Assembly: GCF_014648475.1 (NCBI RefSeq)
Contig: NZ_BMRE01000012.1
Coordinates: 1 to 64,000, forward strand
DNA length: 64,000 nt
From: Lentzea flava
GTDB taxonomy: Bacteria; Actinomycetota; Actinomycetes; Mycobacteriales; Pseudonocardiaceae
Reading direction: 5' to 3'
Shown here: piece by piece, positions 31,550-39,808 of the stretch
How positions within the stretch are numbered: position 1 is the first letter of the stretch
Layout: each line of letters starts with the position of its first letter
The notes under the pieces: generated by a model
What the model was told of the DNA's origin: nothing
Database searches by the model: none
The model's input: the letters and a program-made list of their open reading frames with translations, nothing else
Translations under genes and position numbers: made by a program

Positions 31550-32584
31550 ATGTGGAAAACCATTCCGCTGCTGGCAGCTTTGCTCGCTGTCGCCGCCTGT
31601 GCCTCCCCGCAGGCGGCGACACCCGCCGCAGCCACGCAGACCTCTTCCCTGCAGCACAACGCGGAATCGTTGCAGGCCAAGCTCCGCCGAACCCCGCAGG
31701 ACGCCGCAGCCTGGGCTCAGCTCGGTGCCACGCACGTCGAGCTCGCTCGCGTCACCTTCGACCCCCAGCACTACTCGCGTGCCGAGCGCGCGCTGACCGA
31801 GTCGTTGCGCCTCAAGCCGGAGGGCAACGGTGAGGCGTTCATCGGCCGCGGTGCGCTGGCCAACGCCCGGCACGACTTCGCCGCTGCCCGCGACTGGGGC
31901 GAGCGCGCCGCGGCGGCCCTCCCGGACTCCCCTGCGGCCCAGGGAGTTCTGGTCGACGCGCTGACGCAGCTCGGCGACGACGCCGGTGCGTCCGTTGCGC
32001 TGCAACGCATGCTGGACCTGCGGCCGGGTGTCGCGTCCTTCACCCGCGCCGCCTACCACTTCGAGCTGCACGGCCGCCTGGACGACGCGCGCGGGGCACT
32101 GGAGCGGGCACTGGAGTCCGCTTCCTCGCCCGAGGAGGCCGAGTTCTGCCGCTTCCAGCTGGACGAGCTGAAGGGACGGACCGACGAGGAGGCGCTGGAG
32201 ACCTATCGCGGGCTTGTGGCGAAGGCGCCGTCGCCGGAGTACCTAGTGAAGTACGGCAGGGCGCTGGAGAAGGCGCGCAGGCCGCAGGAGGCGCGGGCGC
32301 AGTACGACCTCGCGTTGCGGCAGCTGCGCGCTCTGGGCGGGGACGACCTCACGGCTGCCCTGATCGCCGCCGACCACGGTGACCCGGCGGAGGCGTTGCG
32401 GTTCGCCGAGAAGGAGTGGGCGAAGCGGCAGAGCGTCTTCACCGCGGACGCGATGGCGTGGGCTCTGCACGTCAACAAGCGGTCCGCGGAAGCGCTGCCG
32501 TACTCGGACAGGGCGGTGGCGTTCGGGTGGCGGGATCCGGAGGTTCTCCGGCACCGCGCGGCGATCCTGGGGAGCCTGCGATGA
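31550..32584 (+). CDS. TPR-repeat lipoprotein
   Basis: A 344-residue predicted lipoprotein: MWKTIPLLAALLAVAAC gives a signal peptide with lipobox AVAAC at residue 17. About seven TPR-like helical pairs follow, such as AWAQLGATHVELARVTFDP and DDARGALERALESA. TPR proteins mediate protein-protein contacts, here on the outer side of the membrane. ATG 31550 is preferred (GAGGG 8 bp upstream) over GTG 31535, since it puts the lipobox at the normal distance. Its stop overlaps the start of the Ni/Co transporter (ATGA). Confidence 0.85.
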   Translation: MWKTIPLLAALLAVAACASPQAATPAAATQTSSLQHNAESLQAKLRRTPQDAAAWAQLGATHVELARVTFDPQHYSRAERALTESLRLKPEGNGEAFIGRGALANARHDFAAARDWGERAAAALPDSPAAQGVLVDALTQLGDDAGASVALQRMLDLRPGVASFTRAAYHFELHGRLDDARGALERALESASSPEEAEFCRFQLDELKGRTDEEALETYRGLVAKAPSPEYLVKYGRALEKARRPQEARAQYDLALRQLRALGGDDLTAALIAADHGDPAEALRFAEKEWAKRQSVFTADAMAWALHVNKRSAEALPYSDRAVAFGWRDPEVLRHRAAILGSLR

Positions 32585-33885
32585 GGCTGTTGCTGTTGGT
32601 GGTGTTCGGGATGCTGCTGATGGGCGGCGTAGCGCAGGCACACCCGTTGAGCAACCTCAGCGTGAACCACTACGACGGCCTGCGGGTGTTCCCCGACCGG
32701 ATCGAGCTGCGGTCCGTTGTGGACAGTGCGGAGATCCCGACCCTGCAGGACCGCGACTTCGTCGACGCGCGCAAGCGGTGCACGGAACGCGCGAAGTCGT
32801 TGGACGCCATGGCCGGCGAGCGGAAGCTCCGGTTCGAGGTGCGCGACGCGGACGTCGTGCGCCCGCCGGGGGAGGCCGGCCTGCCGACCATGCGCCTGAC
32901 TTGCGAGTACACGGCTGTCCTGCCGGTGCGCGGCGAGGTCGAGGTGACGTTCAGCGACTCCTACCTCGGCGACAAACCGGGCTGGCGCGAGATCACGGTC
33001 GTCGGTGTCGACGTCGCGGTGTCGGGCGCGCCCGCGGAGTCGATCACGAACGAGCTGCGCGCGTATCCGGAAGACCTGCTGTCCTCGCCGCTGGACGTGC
33101 GGGCCGTGCGGTTCGTCGCACAACCAGGTGAGGGGACCCCGGTCGCCCCGCCTGGAGCATTGGGAGAGGCCACGAAGGCGGCCGTCGGCCTGGTGGGTGA
33201 TCTCACCCCGGTGGTCGGGATCGGTGCGGTCCTGCTGTCTCTGGTGCTGGGCGCGTCACATGCCGCGCTGCCCGGCCACGGCAAGACCGTGATGGCCGCC
33301 TATCTGGCGGGTTCGAGGGGAACCCGCCGCGACGCACTCCTCGTGGGCGCCACGGTCACCATCACCCACACGGCGGGGGTCTTGGTGCTGGGGCTGCTGC
33401 TCAGCGTGTCCAGCGTGATCGCCGGCGAGTCGGTTCTGCGCTGGCTCGGCGTGGCGAGCGGTCTGCTGGTCGCGGTGATCGGAGGAGTGCTGCTCCGCTC
33501 GGCGGTGCGTTCCCGTGGTCGTATGCGGCACGGCCACGGACATGGGCATGGTCACGGACACGGCCATGGTCATGGGCACCGCCGGGCGGGGCTCGTCGGG
33601 ATGGGAGTGGCGGGCGGCCTGGTGCCGTCCCCCTCCGCCCTGGTGGTGCTGCTGGGCGCGATCGCGTTGGGCCGCACGTGGTTCGGCGTCGTTCTCGTGC
33701 TGGCGTACGGCCTCGGCATGGCGGCGACGCTGACCGCCGCGGGGCTGCTCCTGGTCTCGCTGCGGGACCGCTTCGGGCCGCGGCTCGCCCGCTTCCGCAG
33801 GTACGCGGACCTCGCGCCGGTGGGCACGGCGGCGCTGGTGATGTTCGTCGGAGTCGGTCTGGCCACGCGTGCGCTGGCCGGTTAG
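32581..33885 (+). CDS. NicO/RcnA-type nickel-cobalt transporter with extracytoplasmic N-domain
   Basis: A 434-residue membrane protein. Residues 1-20 are a signal peptide; 21-200 form an extracytoplasmic domain starting AHPLSNLSVNHYDG. The transport part (about 215-434) has six TM segments with GASHAALPGHGKTVMAAYL, the H-x4-D/G-H-type metal motif of NicO/HupE-like proteins, and TITHTAGVLVLGL. A cytosolic loop near residue 315 is an 18-residue His-Gly run, a metal-buffering feature of RcnA-type exporters. I infer Ni2+ or Co2+ efflux or uptake; direction cannot be read from sequence. Coupled to the TPR lipoprotein gene upstream. Confidence 0.88.
   Translation: MRLLLLVVFGMLLMGGVAQAHPLSNLSVNHYDGLRVFPDRIELRSVVDSAEIPTLQDRDFVDARKRCTERAKSLDAMAGERKLRFEVRDADVVRPPGEAGLPTMRLTCEYTAVLPVRGEVEVTFSDSYLGDKPGWREITVVGVDVAVSGAPAESITNELRAYPEDLLSSPLDVRAVRFVAQPGEGTPVAPPGALGEATKAAVGLVGDLTPVVGIGAVLLSLVLGASHAALPGHGKTVMAAYLAGSRGTRRDALLVGATVTITHTAGVLVLGLLLSVSSVIAGESVLRWLGVASGLLVAVIGGVLLRSAVRSRGRMRHGHGHGHGHGHGHGHGHRRAGLVGMGVAGGLVPSPSALVVLLGAIALGRTWFGVVLVLAYGLGMAATLTAAGLLLVSLRDRFGPRLARFRRYADLAPVGTAALVMFVGVGLATRALAG
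33526..33583 (+). repeat. Short GGNCAT/GGNCAC tandem repeat encoding a His-Gly run
   Basis: About nine imperfect 6-bp units inside the NicO-type transporter gene, alternating His and Gly codons with varied third bases (cac/cat, gga/ggg/ggc/ggt). The codon variety shows selection on the protein (metal binding) rather than recent slippage. Confidence 0.8.
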
Positions 33886-33902
33886 TTCTCGGAGAGGGAG
33901 TC

Positions 33903-34208
33903 ATGAAGAAGCTCATCGTGCTGGCGGCGCTCGCCTTGGCCGCGTGCTCGTCGGATCCGGCGGTTACCGCTCAGTTCGACGATGAACAGCAGTCCGACAT
34001 CTCCTGCATGAAGCACCAGGAGCAGACACCGGGGGAGGAGTACTTCGACGAAGGTAATTGGGACACCGTCGTCTCGTTATCCATCCTGCGCTACTACACG
34101 TCGAACGGCACAAAGCCCTACTGCGACGGCAAAGCGGCGACCGAAGCCGACCAGGGCTGGCGCAAGCTGTACGTGCAGATGGGCGCGGACCAGACCAATA
34201 TCCGCTGA
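33903..34208 (+). CDS. Small lipoprotein, unknown function
   Basis: A 101-residue protein with MKKLIVLAALALAAC, a clear lipoprotein signal with lipobox ALAAC at residue 15. The mature part is acidic and has two further cysteines (SCMKHQEQ, PYCDGKAATEAD), which may form a disulfide. ATG 33903 has GAGAGGGAG about 6 bp upstream and lies 17 bp after the NicO-type gene, so it belongs to the same transcription unit. No family recognised. Confidence 0.8.
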   Translation: MKKLIVLAALALAACSSDPAVTAQFDDEQQSDISCMKHQEQTPGEEYFDEGNWDTVVSLSILRYYTSNGTKPYCDGKAATEADQGWRKLYVQMGADQTNIR

Positions 34209-34282
34209 ATCGACCGCAACCTCCGCCGCGTTCCTCCGTTGGTCAATACAGAGGTAGTTACATGCGGGGAGGATGGGGCGCA

Positions 34283-34633
34283 GTGAAGATCGACCACCAC
34301 GGGGACACACCTCCGTACGAGCAGGTTCGGGTGCACTACGCACACGCGATCTCGAACCGCGAGCTGCCGGTGGGCGCCAAACTGCCCACGGTGCGCGCGC
34401 TGGCGAAAGACCTCGGCCTGGCGGTCAACACGGTGGCCCGCGCCTACCGCGAGCTGGAGGAGGCGGGCCTCGTCGAGACGCGGGGGCGCGCGGGCACCGT
34501 GGTGAGCGCGAACGGCGACAACAACCGCGAGCGCATCCGGGCGGCGGCGGCCCAGTACGCGACGATGTCCGCGGAACTGGGCCTCGCGCCGCAGGAAGCG
34601 CTGGAGATCGTCCGAGCGGCCTTGCGGCCCTGA
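34283..34633 (+). CDS. Short GntR-family (YtrA-like) regulator
   Basis: A 116-residue regulator with only the winged-helix part and a short helical tail, as in the YtrA subfamily: HGDTPPYEQVRVHYAHAI, LPVGAKLPTVRALAKDLGLAVNTVARAYRELEEAGLVETRGRAG split over residues 28-72. No effector-binding domain. GTG 34283 is preferred because GGGAGG lies 10 bp upstream; an in-frame ATG is at 34262. YtrA-like repressors usually control a neighbouring ABC transporter, which is not visible here. Confidence 0.9.
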   Translation: MKIDHHGDTPPYEQVRVHYAHAISNRELPVGAKLPTVRALAKDLGLAVNTVARAYRELEEAGLVETRGRAGTVVSANGDNNRERIRAAAAQYATMSAELGLAPQEALEIVRAALRP

Positions 34634-34874
34634 TCGCGCTCGGACCGCCTCGGCCATGAGCGCCGCGGGCAACGGCTGGGTGTGCATGGGGTCGGTCGCC
34701 GTTCCGCGCATCCGCCGAACGTGCTTGTCAACCCACCGTTCGGCGATCTGTGGACAACTCAGAGCAGGCCTGGTCACGTCGGCCACGAACACGCCGGAAA
34801 CCGCCCGCCCGATCACCCGTTCGCGCACCTCCCGATACGTCTTGACACAGCTAGGCTGCCCGATGGATCGTGAA
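34634..34874. other. 240-bp stretch without a confident gene
   Basis: No confident coding region. On the minus strand, from about 34840 to 34634, one frame reads smoothly with actinobacterial codon bias (TYREVRERVIGRAVSGVFV, later RWVDKHVRRMRG), but it has no clear start, runs antisense into the GntR gene and matches no family I recognise; it may be a gene remnant. A consensus -35 hexamer TTGACA lies at 34842-34847 on the plus strand and could serve the acyl-CoA dehydrogenase gene. Confidence 0.4.
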
Positions 34875-34897
34875 TAACTGATTCGTCAGTCAGTTTA
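34875..34897. promoter_or_regulatory. Operator AACTGATTCGTCAGTCAGTT in front of the acyl-CoA dehydrogenase operon
   Basis: AACTGA (34876-34881) and TCAGTT (34890-34895) form a palindrome around TTCGTCAG. The same 20-mer with one substitution occurs at 48269-48288 between an amino-acid permease and an amino-acid dehydrogenase gene. It ends 12 bp before the ATG and lies downstream of a TTGACA -35, where a repressor would block transcription. The form fits a TetR-type operator. Confidence 0.75.
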
Positions 34898-34907
34898 GGG
34901 GTGCGAG

Positions 34908-36074
34908 ATGGGGCGGACCGTCAGGGACGGCCTGCGGCTCACGGCCGAACAGGAGCAGTTCGTCGAACTGGCCAGGGAGTTCGCCGCGAACGAGATCCGT
35001 CCGCGAGCGCGGGCCGTCGACGAGGCGGACACCGAGTCGCCGCTCGACGTCTGGGACAAGGCGTCCGCGCTCGGGCTGACGTCGTTCATGATCCCGGAGA
35101 AGTTCGGGGGCGGCGGCGTCACCGACCTGCTCACCCAGGTGCTGGTCCAGCAGGAGCTGTGCCACGGCGACATCGGCATCGGCAACCTGATCACGTCCAA
35201 CGGCTTCTTCAGCGCGCCGGTCGAGCACCTCGGCACGCCCGAGCAGCAGGAGCGGTTCCTCAGTCCACTCGGGACCGATCGGCCGCCGCTCACCGCCGTC
35301 GCGGTCACCGAACCGGAGAGCGGAAGCGACGCGGCGAGCATCCGGACGTCCGCCCGGCGCGACGGCGACTCGTACGTCCTCAACGGGCAGAAGACCTGGA
35401 TCTCCAACGCCCCCTACGCTTCCCAGTTCGTGCTCTTCGCCACCGTCGACCCGGCGAAACGCTCCCGAGGGGTCACCGCGTTCGTCGTGCCGCGCGACAC
35501 CCCCGGCCTCACGGTCGGGCCGCCGTTCCAGAAGATGGGCCAGCGCGCGATCGTCAACGCCGAGGTGTTCCTCGACGACGTTCGCGTGCCGGTGGAGAAC
35601 CGGCTCGGCGACGAGGGGCAGGGATTCGCCGGCCTGATGCGGACGTTCGACGCGTCGCGCATCCTCATCGGCGCCGCCACGACGGGCCTCGCGCGGGCGG
35701 CTCTGGACTTCGCGACCGACTACGCCCGTGAACGCGTGCAGTTCGGTGTGCCGATCATCCAGCATCAGGCCGTGGCGTTCCGGCTCGCGGACATGGCCAC
35801 GCGCGTCGACATGTCCCATTTGCTGACCGTGCGCGCGGCGACGTTGTACGACGCGGGGCACGCCGTGGCGCAGGAGTCGGCCATGGCCAAGCTCGTCGGC
35901 TCGGAGAACGCCATGTGGTGCACGCACGCCGCCGTGCAGACGCTGGGCGGTTACGGCTACTCGCGCGAATACCCCGTCGAACGCTGGATGCGGGACGCGA
36001 AACTCGAGGAGATCGAGGAAGGCACCTCGGACATCCAGCGCCTCATCATCTCCCGCGGCCTCGGTGCGAGATGA
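34908..36074 (+). CDS. Acyl-CoA dehydrogenase
   Basis: A 388-residue flavoenzyme introducing an alpha-beta double bond in an acyl-CoA. The family signatures are present: AVTEPESGSDAASI (FAD/substrate loop), RVQFGVPIIQHQAVAFRLADM and LGGYGYSREYPVERWMRDAK, with the ending EGTSDIQRLIISRGL. The catalytic base position in this subgroup cannot be fixed by eye. Chain-length or branch preference is unknown; the shared operator with a Leu/Val-type dehydrogenase suggests a branched or amino-acid-derived acyl-CoA. ATG 34908; the stop overlaps the next start (ATGA). Confidence 0.93.
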   Translation: MGRTVRDGLRLTAEQEQFVELAREFAANEIRPRARAVDEADTESPLDVWDKASALGLTSFMIPEKFGGGGVTDLLTQVLVQQELCHGDIGIGNLITSNGFFSAPVEHLGTPEQQERFLSPLGTDRPPLTAVAVTEPESGSDAASIRTSARRDGDSYVLNGQKTWISNAPYASQFVLFATVDPAKRSRGVTAFVVPRDTPGLTVGPPFQKMGQRAIVNAEVFLDDVRVPVENRLGDEGQGFAGLMRTFDASRILIGAATTGLARAALDFATDYARERVQFGVPIIQHQAVAFRLADMATRVDMSHLLTVRAATLYDAGHAVAQESAMAKLVGSENAMWCTHAAVQTLGGYGYSREYPVERWMRDAKLEEIEEGTSDIQRLIISRGLGAR

Positions 36075-38152
36075 TCTTCTCCGACCCCGCGTCCGTCGCC
36101 GTGGTGGGCGCCAGCGACGACCCCGCCAAGTGGGGACACTGGCTCGCGCGCGGCGCCCTGATCGGCCGTGACCGCCGCGCCGTGCACCTGGTGAACCGCT
36201 CCGGCGGCCCTGTTCTCTCGGAGCCGACCGTGCGGTCGCTCTCGGAGCTGCCCGAGGCACCCGAACTGGTGGTTCTGGCCGTGCCCGCGGCCCACGTGCC
36301 CGCCGTGGTGGACGAGGCGCTCGCCGTCGGGGTGCGCGGGTTCGTCGGCATCCCGGCGGGCATCGACGACGGCGTGATCTCCCGCATCCGCGACGCTGGT
36401 GCGCGCCTTCTCGGACCGAACTGCCTGGGCTTGTTCGACGCGGCGACGTCGCTGCACCTCGCCTGGGGACGATTCCAACCCGGCTCGCTGGGCGTGGTGT
36501 CGCAGAGCGGGCAGGTCGGCCTGGAGATCGCCGGGCTCGCGGCGGAGTCGGGTCTCGGGGTGTCGCGGTTCGTGTCGGTCGGCAACCAGGCGGACGTGAC
36601 GGCCGCGGAAGCGTTGCTGGACCTGGTGTCCCACGACCTGACCACGGTCGTCGGGGTGTACCTGGAGAGCTTCGGGCCGGGGATCGTCTCGGCGATGGCG
36701 GAGCTGCGCGCGGCCGGGAAACCGGTGGTGCTGCTGACGGTCGGGTCGTCGTCGGCTGCTCAGCAGGCCGCTCTCTCACACACCGGGGCTTTGACGTCCT
36801 CTTTGGACGTTGTGGACGCGGCCTGCCGCCGTGCCGGAGCGGTGCGGGTGTCGACGCCCGCCGCGGTGGTGGACCTGGCGGCGGTGGTGTCGTCCGGTGT
36901 GCCGCGGGGGTGCCGGGTCGGGATCATCTCGGACTCCGGCGGGCAGGGCGCGATCGCGGCGGACCTGGCTGCTGTCGCCGGGTTGTCGGTGCCTTCGCTG
37001 TCCTCTGTGGACGGACTGCCCGCGGTGGCGTCCAATCCGGTCGACCTCGCCGGCGCGGGGGAGCGGGACCTCTCGAACTACGCCCGCGCGGTCGAGGTGC
37101 TCGTGCGCGGGGGCGATGTCGACACTGTCGTGTTGTCCGGCTACTTCGGCAGTTACGGAGCGGACACGCCCTCGCTGGAGGACGCCGAGGTGGCGGTCGC
37201 GCACAGGATCTGTTCCCTGGCAAGGGAAACGGGCGTTCCCGTGGCGGTGCACAGCATGTGCGCGGACTCGGCGGCGGTGCGGGCTCTGCGTGCGGGTGGG
37301 GTGCCGGTGCAGCACACGATCGAGCGAGTCGTGGCTGCGCTCGGTGACGCGGCACGGCTCGGTGCGCTGTCCGTCGCCGCCGCGGCACGGTCCGGCGCGC
37401 TGTCCCTGCCGCTTGCCGGCGCTCCGACCGGGCCGGAATTGTCGGTGCCGGCTGGGAGAATTGAATCAGGGGACCCCTTCAGGGGGGACCCCTGCGCAAG
37501 CCTGCCGCACCAGCCCGGCTACCTCACCGCCCGCGAGCTCCTCAGCTTCGTCAGGTTCCCCAGGGCCCACGCCGTGACCAGCGCCGCGGAGGTCAAGGCG
37601 ACCACCCTGACCGGCCCGTACGTCCTCAAAGCCGACTGGCTGCCCCACAAGAGCGAGCACGGCGGCGTGAAGACCGGCCTGACCGACCCGGCCACGGCCT
37701 TCGAGGAGATGGAGGCCAGGCTGGGCCCCGGCACCTACGTCCTCGAAGAGATGGACACGCGCGAGGACGCCGTCGAACTGATCATCGGCGCGAAGCGGGA
37801 CCACTCGTTCGGCCCAGTGATCCTCGTCGGCGCGGGCGGCATCCACGCGGAGTTGTTCAGAGACACCGCGATCGAGCTGGCCCCGGTGACTCCCGCCACG
37901 GCGAGGGAAATGCTCGCCCGCCTCGTCCTGGCCCCGCTCCTGTCCGGCCGGCGCGGCGCGAAGCCGGTGGACGTGACGGCGTTGGCCGAGCTCATCGCCC
38001 AGATCTCCGCGACACTGGTCGCCAGACCGGACCTGTCCGAGATCGAGCTGAACCCGGTGCGCGTGGGCCCGGACGGCGTGCTGGCCGTCGACGCGCTGAT
38101 CATCCCTTCGGGTGACAGGTTGAACGACACGAGCGGACGACGCGTGGCATGA
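36071..38152 (+). CDS. Acyl/acetate-CoA ligase, ADP-forming (fused subunits)
   Basis: A 693-residue NDP-forming acyl-CoA synthetase with the alpha and beta parts in one chain. An N-terminal CoA-binding Rossmann domain (SVAVVGASDDPAKWG) is followed by succinyl-CoA-ligase-like domains, the phospho-histidine loop in QAALSHTGAL, and a C-terminal ATP-grasp half (PYVLKADWLPHKSEHGGVKTG split over residues 515-540, then VGAGGIHAELFRD). It interconverts acyl-CoA + ADP + Pi and acid + CoA + ATP, saving the thioester energy. Overlaps both neighbours by 4 bp, so the three genes act together. Confidence 0.9.
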   Translation: MIFSDPASVAVVGASDDPAKWGHWLARGALIGRDRRAVHLVNRSGGPVLSEPTVRSLSELPEAPELVVLAVPAAHVPAVVDEALAVGVRGFVGIPAGIDDGVISRIRDAGARLLGPNCLGLFDAATSLHLAWGRFQPGSLGVVSQSGQVGLEIAGLAAESGLGVSRFVSVGNQADVTAAEALLDLVSHDLTTVVGVYLESFGPGIVSAMAELRAAGKPVVLLTVGSSSAAQQAALSHTGALTSSLDVVDAACRRAGAVRVSTPAAVVDLAAVVSSGVPRGCRVGIISDSGGQGAIAADLAAVAGLSVPSLSSVDGLPAVASNPVDLAGAGERDLSNYARAVEVLVRGGDVDTVVLSGYFGSYGADTPSLEDAEVAVAHRICSLARETGVPVAVHSMCADSAAVRALRAGGVPVQHTIERVVAALGDAARLGALSVAAAARSGALSLPLAGAPTGPELSVPAGRIESGDPFRGDPCASLPHQPGYLTARELLSFVRFPRAHAVTSAAEVKATTLTGPYVLKADWLPHKSEHGGVKTGLTDPATAFEEMEARLGPGTYVLEEMDTREDAVELIIGAKRDHSFGPVILVGAGGIHAELFRDTAIELAPVTPATAREMLARLVLAPLLSGRRGAKPVDVTALAELIAQISATLVARPDLSEIELNPVRVGPDGVLAVDALIIPSGDRLNDTSGRRVA

Positions 38153-39756
38153 GCATGACCCCACCTCGCCTCAGCGGCGGCGACGCGCTGGTCCGCGCCC
38201 TCGTGGCGCACGGCACCGAGCTGGTGTTCGGCATCCCCGGCACCCACAACCTCGGCATCTACCGCCACCTGGCCGAGCAGAACGTCAACCACGTCACGCC
38301 CCGCCACGAGCAGGGCGCCGGCTTCGCCGCCGACGGCTACGCCCGCGTCACCGGCAAACCGGGCATCTGCCTCACCACGAGCGGCCCGGCCGTGCTCAAC
38401 GCGATGACGGCGATCACCCAGTCCTACTCCGACTCGGTCCCGGTGCTCCTCATCTCGCCGGGCATGCCGCTGCGCCACCCCGGCCGCGGCAACGGCACCC
38501 TCCACGAGGTCCGCCACCAGAGCGCCGCCCTCGAAGCCGTCATCGGCTACTCGAACCGAGTCCACAGCGTCGCCGAGATCCCGCTGGCCGTGGCACAGGC
38601 GTTCGCGCACATGACCTCCGGCCGCCCCCGCCCGGCCCACCTGGAAATCCCGCTCGACCTGATCGACACCGTCGACAAGGTCAGCGACGTGCCCCCGGTG
38701 ATCGTCGCCCACCCACCGGCCGACGCCGTCACGATCGCCGCTGCCGCCGGCCGCCTGAACGTCTCCACCCGCCCCGGCCTGATCATCGGCGGCGGAGCCA
38801 GGGGCGCAGCCGAGGAGATCACGGCCCTGGCCGAACGCCTCGGCGCCCCGGTCGTCGCCACCGCCAACGGCAAGGGCACCTTCTCCGAACACCACCACCT
38901 CTCCATCGGCGCGGGCCTGCACCACAAGGCGGTCGCCGAGTTCGTGGCCGAATGCGACGTGGTCCTCGCCATCGGCACGGAACTGGCCTCCACCGACCTC
39001 TGGAACGGCCCGCTGAAGTTCCCCGGCGACCTGATCCGCATCGACGTCGACCCGGCCCAGATGATCACCAACGCCCTCCCGGACTACTGCCTCGTCGGCG
39101 ACGCCCAGGCCACCGTCACCGCCCTCACCCAACGCCTGGGCAACGGCAAAGCAGGCCACGAAGCCACAAAACGCGCCGAACGCTGGCAAAAGCTCTTCCG
39201 CAAACACGCCCGCACCCAGGGCGCCCCCTGGCTCCCACTGGTCGAGGCCATGAGGGAAGCCCTGTCCCCAGGCGCCATCATCGCCGGCGACAGCGCAATG
39301 GCCTGCTACTACGGCACTTTGTCCAACCTCCCCCTGGCAGGCCCGGCAAGCTTCCTGTACCCCACGGGTTTCGGCACCCTCGGCTACGGCCTCCCCGCCG
39401 CGATCGGCGCCAAGCTGGGCGCACCCGACCGCCAGGTCGTCGCCCTGCACGGCGACGGCGGCGTGATGTTCACCCTCCCGGAACTCGCCACCGCGGCCCA
39501 GGAACGCCTGCCCCTGCCCGTGATCATCTGCGACAACGGCGGCTACGGCGAGATCCGCCGCGAGATGGCCGACCGCAGCGATCCCGTGCACGGCGTGAAC
39601 CTGCCCGGCGTGGACTTCGCCGCGGTCGCGAAAGGCCTCAACTGCCACGGCCTCACCGTGGACGACGAGGACAAGTTCGCCGCGGCCCTGCGCAAGGCCT
39701 TCACCGCTGACCGCCCCACCGTGCTGCACGTGGTGGGCGACCTGGCGGGCGCCTGA
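38149..39756 (+). CDS. ThDP-dependent acetolactate synthase-like decarboxylase
   Basis: A 535-residue ThDP enzyme with the three usual domains: Pyr domain with the catalytic Glu in RHEQGAGFAADGYAR, central domain with GLIIGGGARGAA, and PP domain with the GDG-x26-N metal motif (HGDGGVMFTLPEL to CDNGGYG). No small regulatory subunit gene adjoins it, and other acetolactate-synthase signs are not decisive. Homologues in this setting are sometimes named 5-guanidino-2-oxopentanoate decarboxylase (AruI), so a 2-keto acid from amino-acid transamination is a likely substrate. ATG 38149 overlaps the ligase stop. Confidence 0.85.
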   Translation: MSMTPPRLSGGDALVRALVAHGTELVFGIPGTHNLGIYRHLAEQNVNHVTPRHEQGAGFAADGYARVTGKPGICLTTSGPAVLNAMTAITQSYSDSVPVLLISPGMPLRHPGRGNGTLHEVRHQSAALEAVIGYSNRVHSVAEIPLAVAQAFAHMTSGRPRPAHLEIPLDLIDTVDKVSDVPPVIVAHPPADAVTIAAAAGRLNVSTRPGLIIGGGARGAAEEITALAERLGAPVVATANGKGTFSEHHHLSIGAGLHHKAVAEFVAECDVVLAIGTELASTDLWNGPLKFPGDLIRIDVDPAQMITNALPDYCLVGDAQATVTALTQRLGNGKAGHEATKRAERWQKLFRKHARTQGAPWLPLVEAMREALSPGAIIAGDSAMACYYGTLSNLPLAGPASFLYPTGFGTLGYGLPAAIGAKLGAPDRQVVALHGDGGVMFTLPELATAAQERLPLPVIICDNGGYGEIRREMADRSDPVHGVNLPGVDFAAVAKGLNCHGLTVDDEDKFAAALRKAFTADRPTVLHVVGDLAGA

Positions 39757-39808
39757 ACGTCCTTGTTTTGTCCAGGAATGACATTCGCTGCCGTGGGACC
39801 ATCCGTCG

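Noticed and set aside
30146..32071. A 641-codon minus-strand frame opposite DUF4331 and TPR genes
   Set aside because: Typical antisense shadow of GC-biased third positions; no recognisable motif.
33526..33583. Possible CRISPR-like or microsatellite repeat
   Set aside because: It is an in-frame His-Gly coding run in a metal transporter with varied third bases, not a spacer array.
34656..34877. A 73-codon plus-strand frame before the acyl-CoA dehydrogenase
   Set aside because: No ribosome binding site or family, poor codon bias, and it covers the probable promoter and operator of the next operon.
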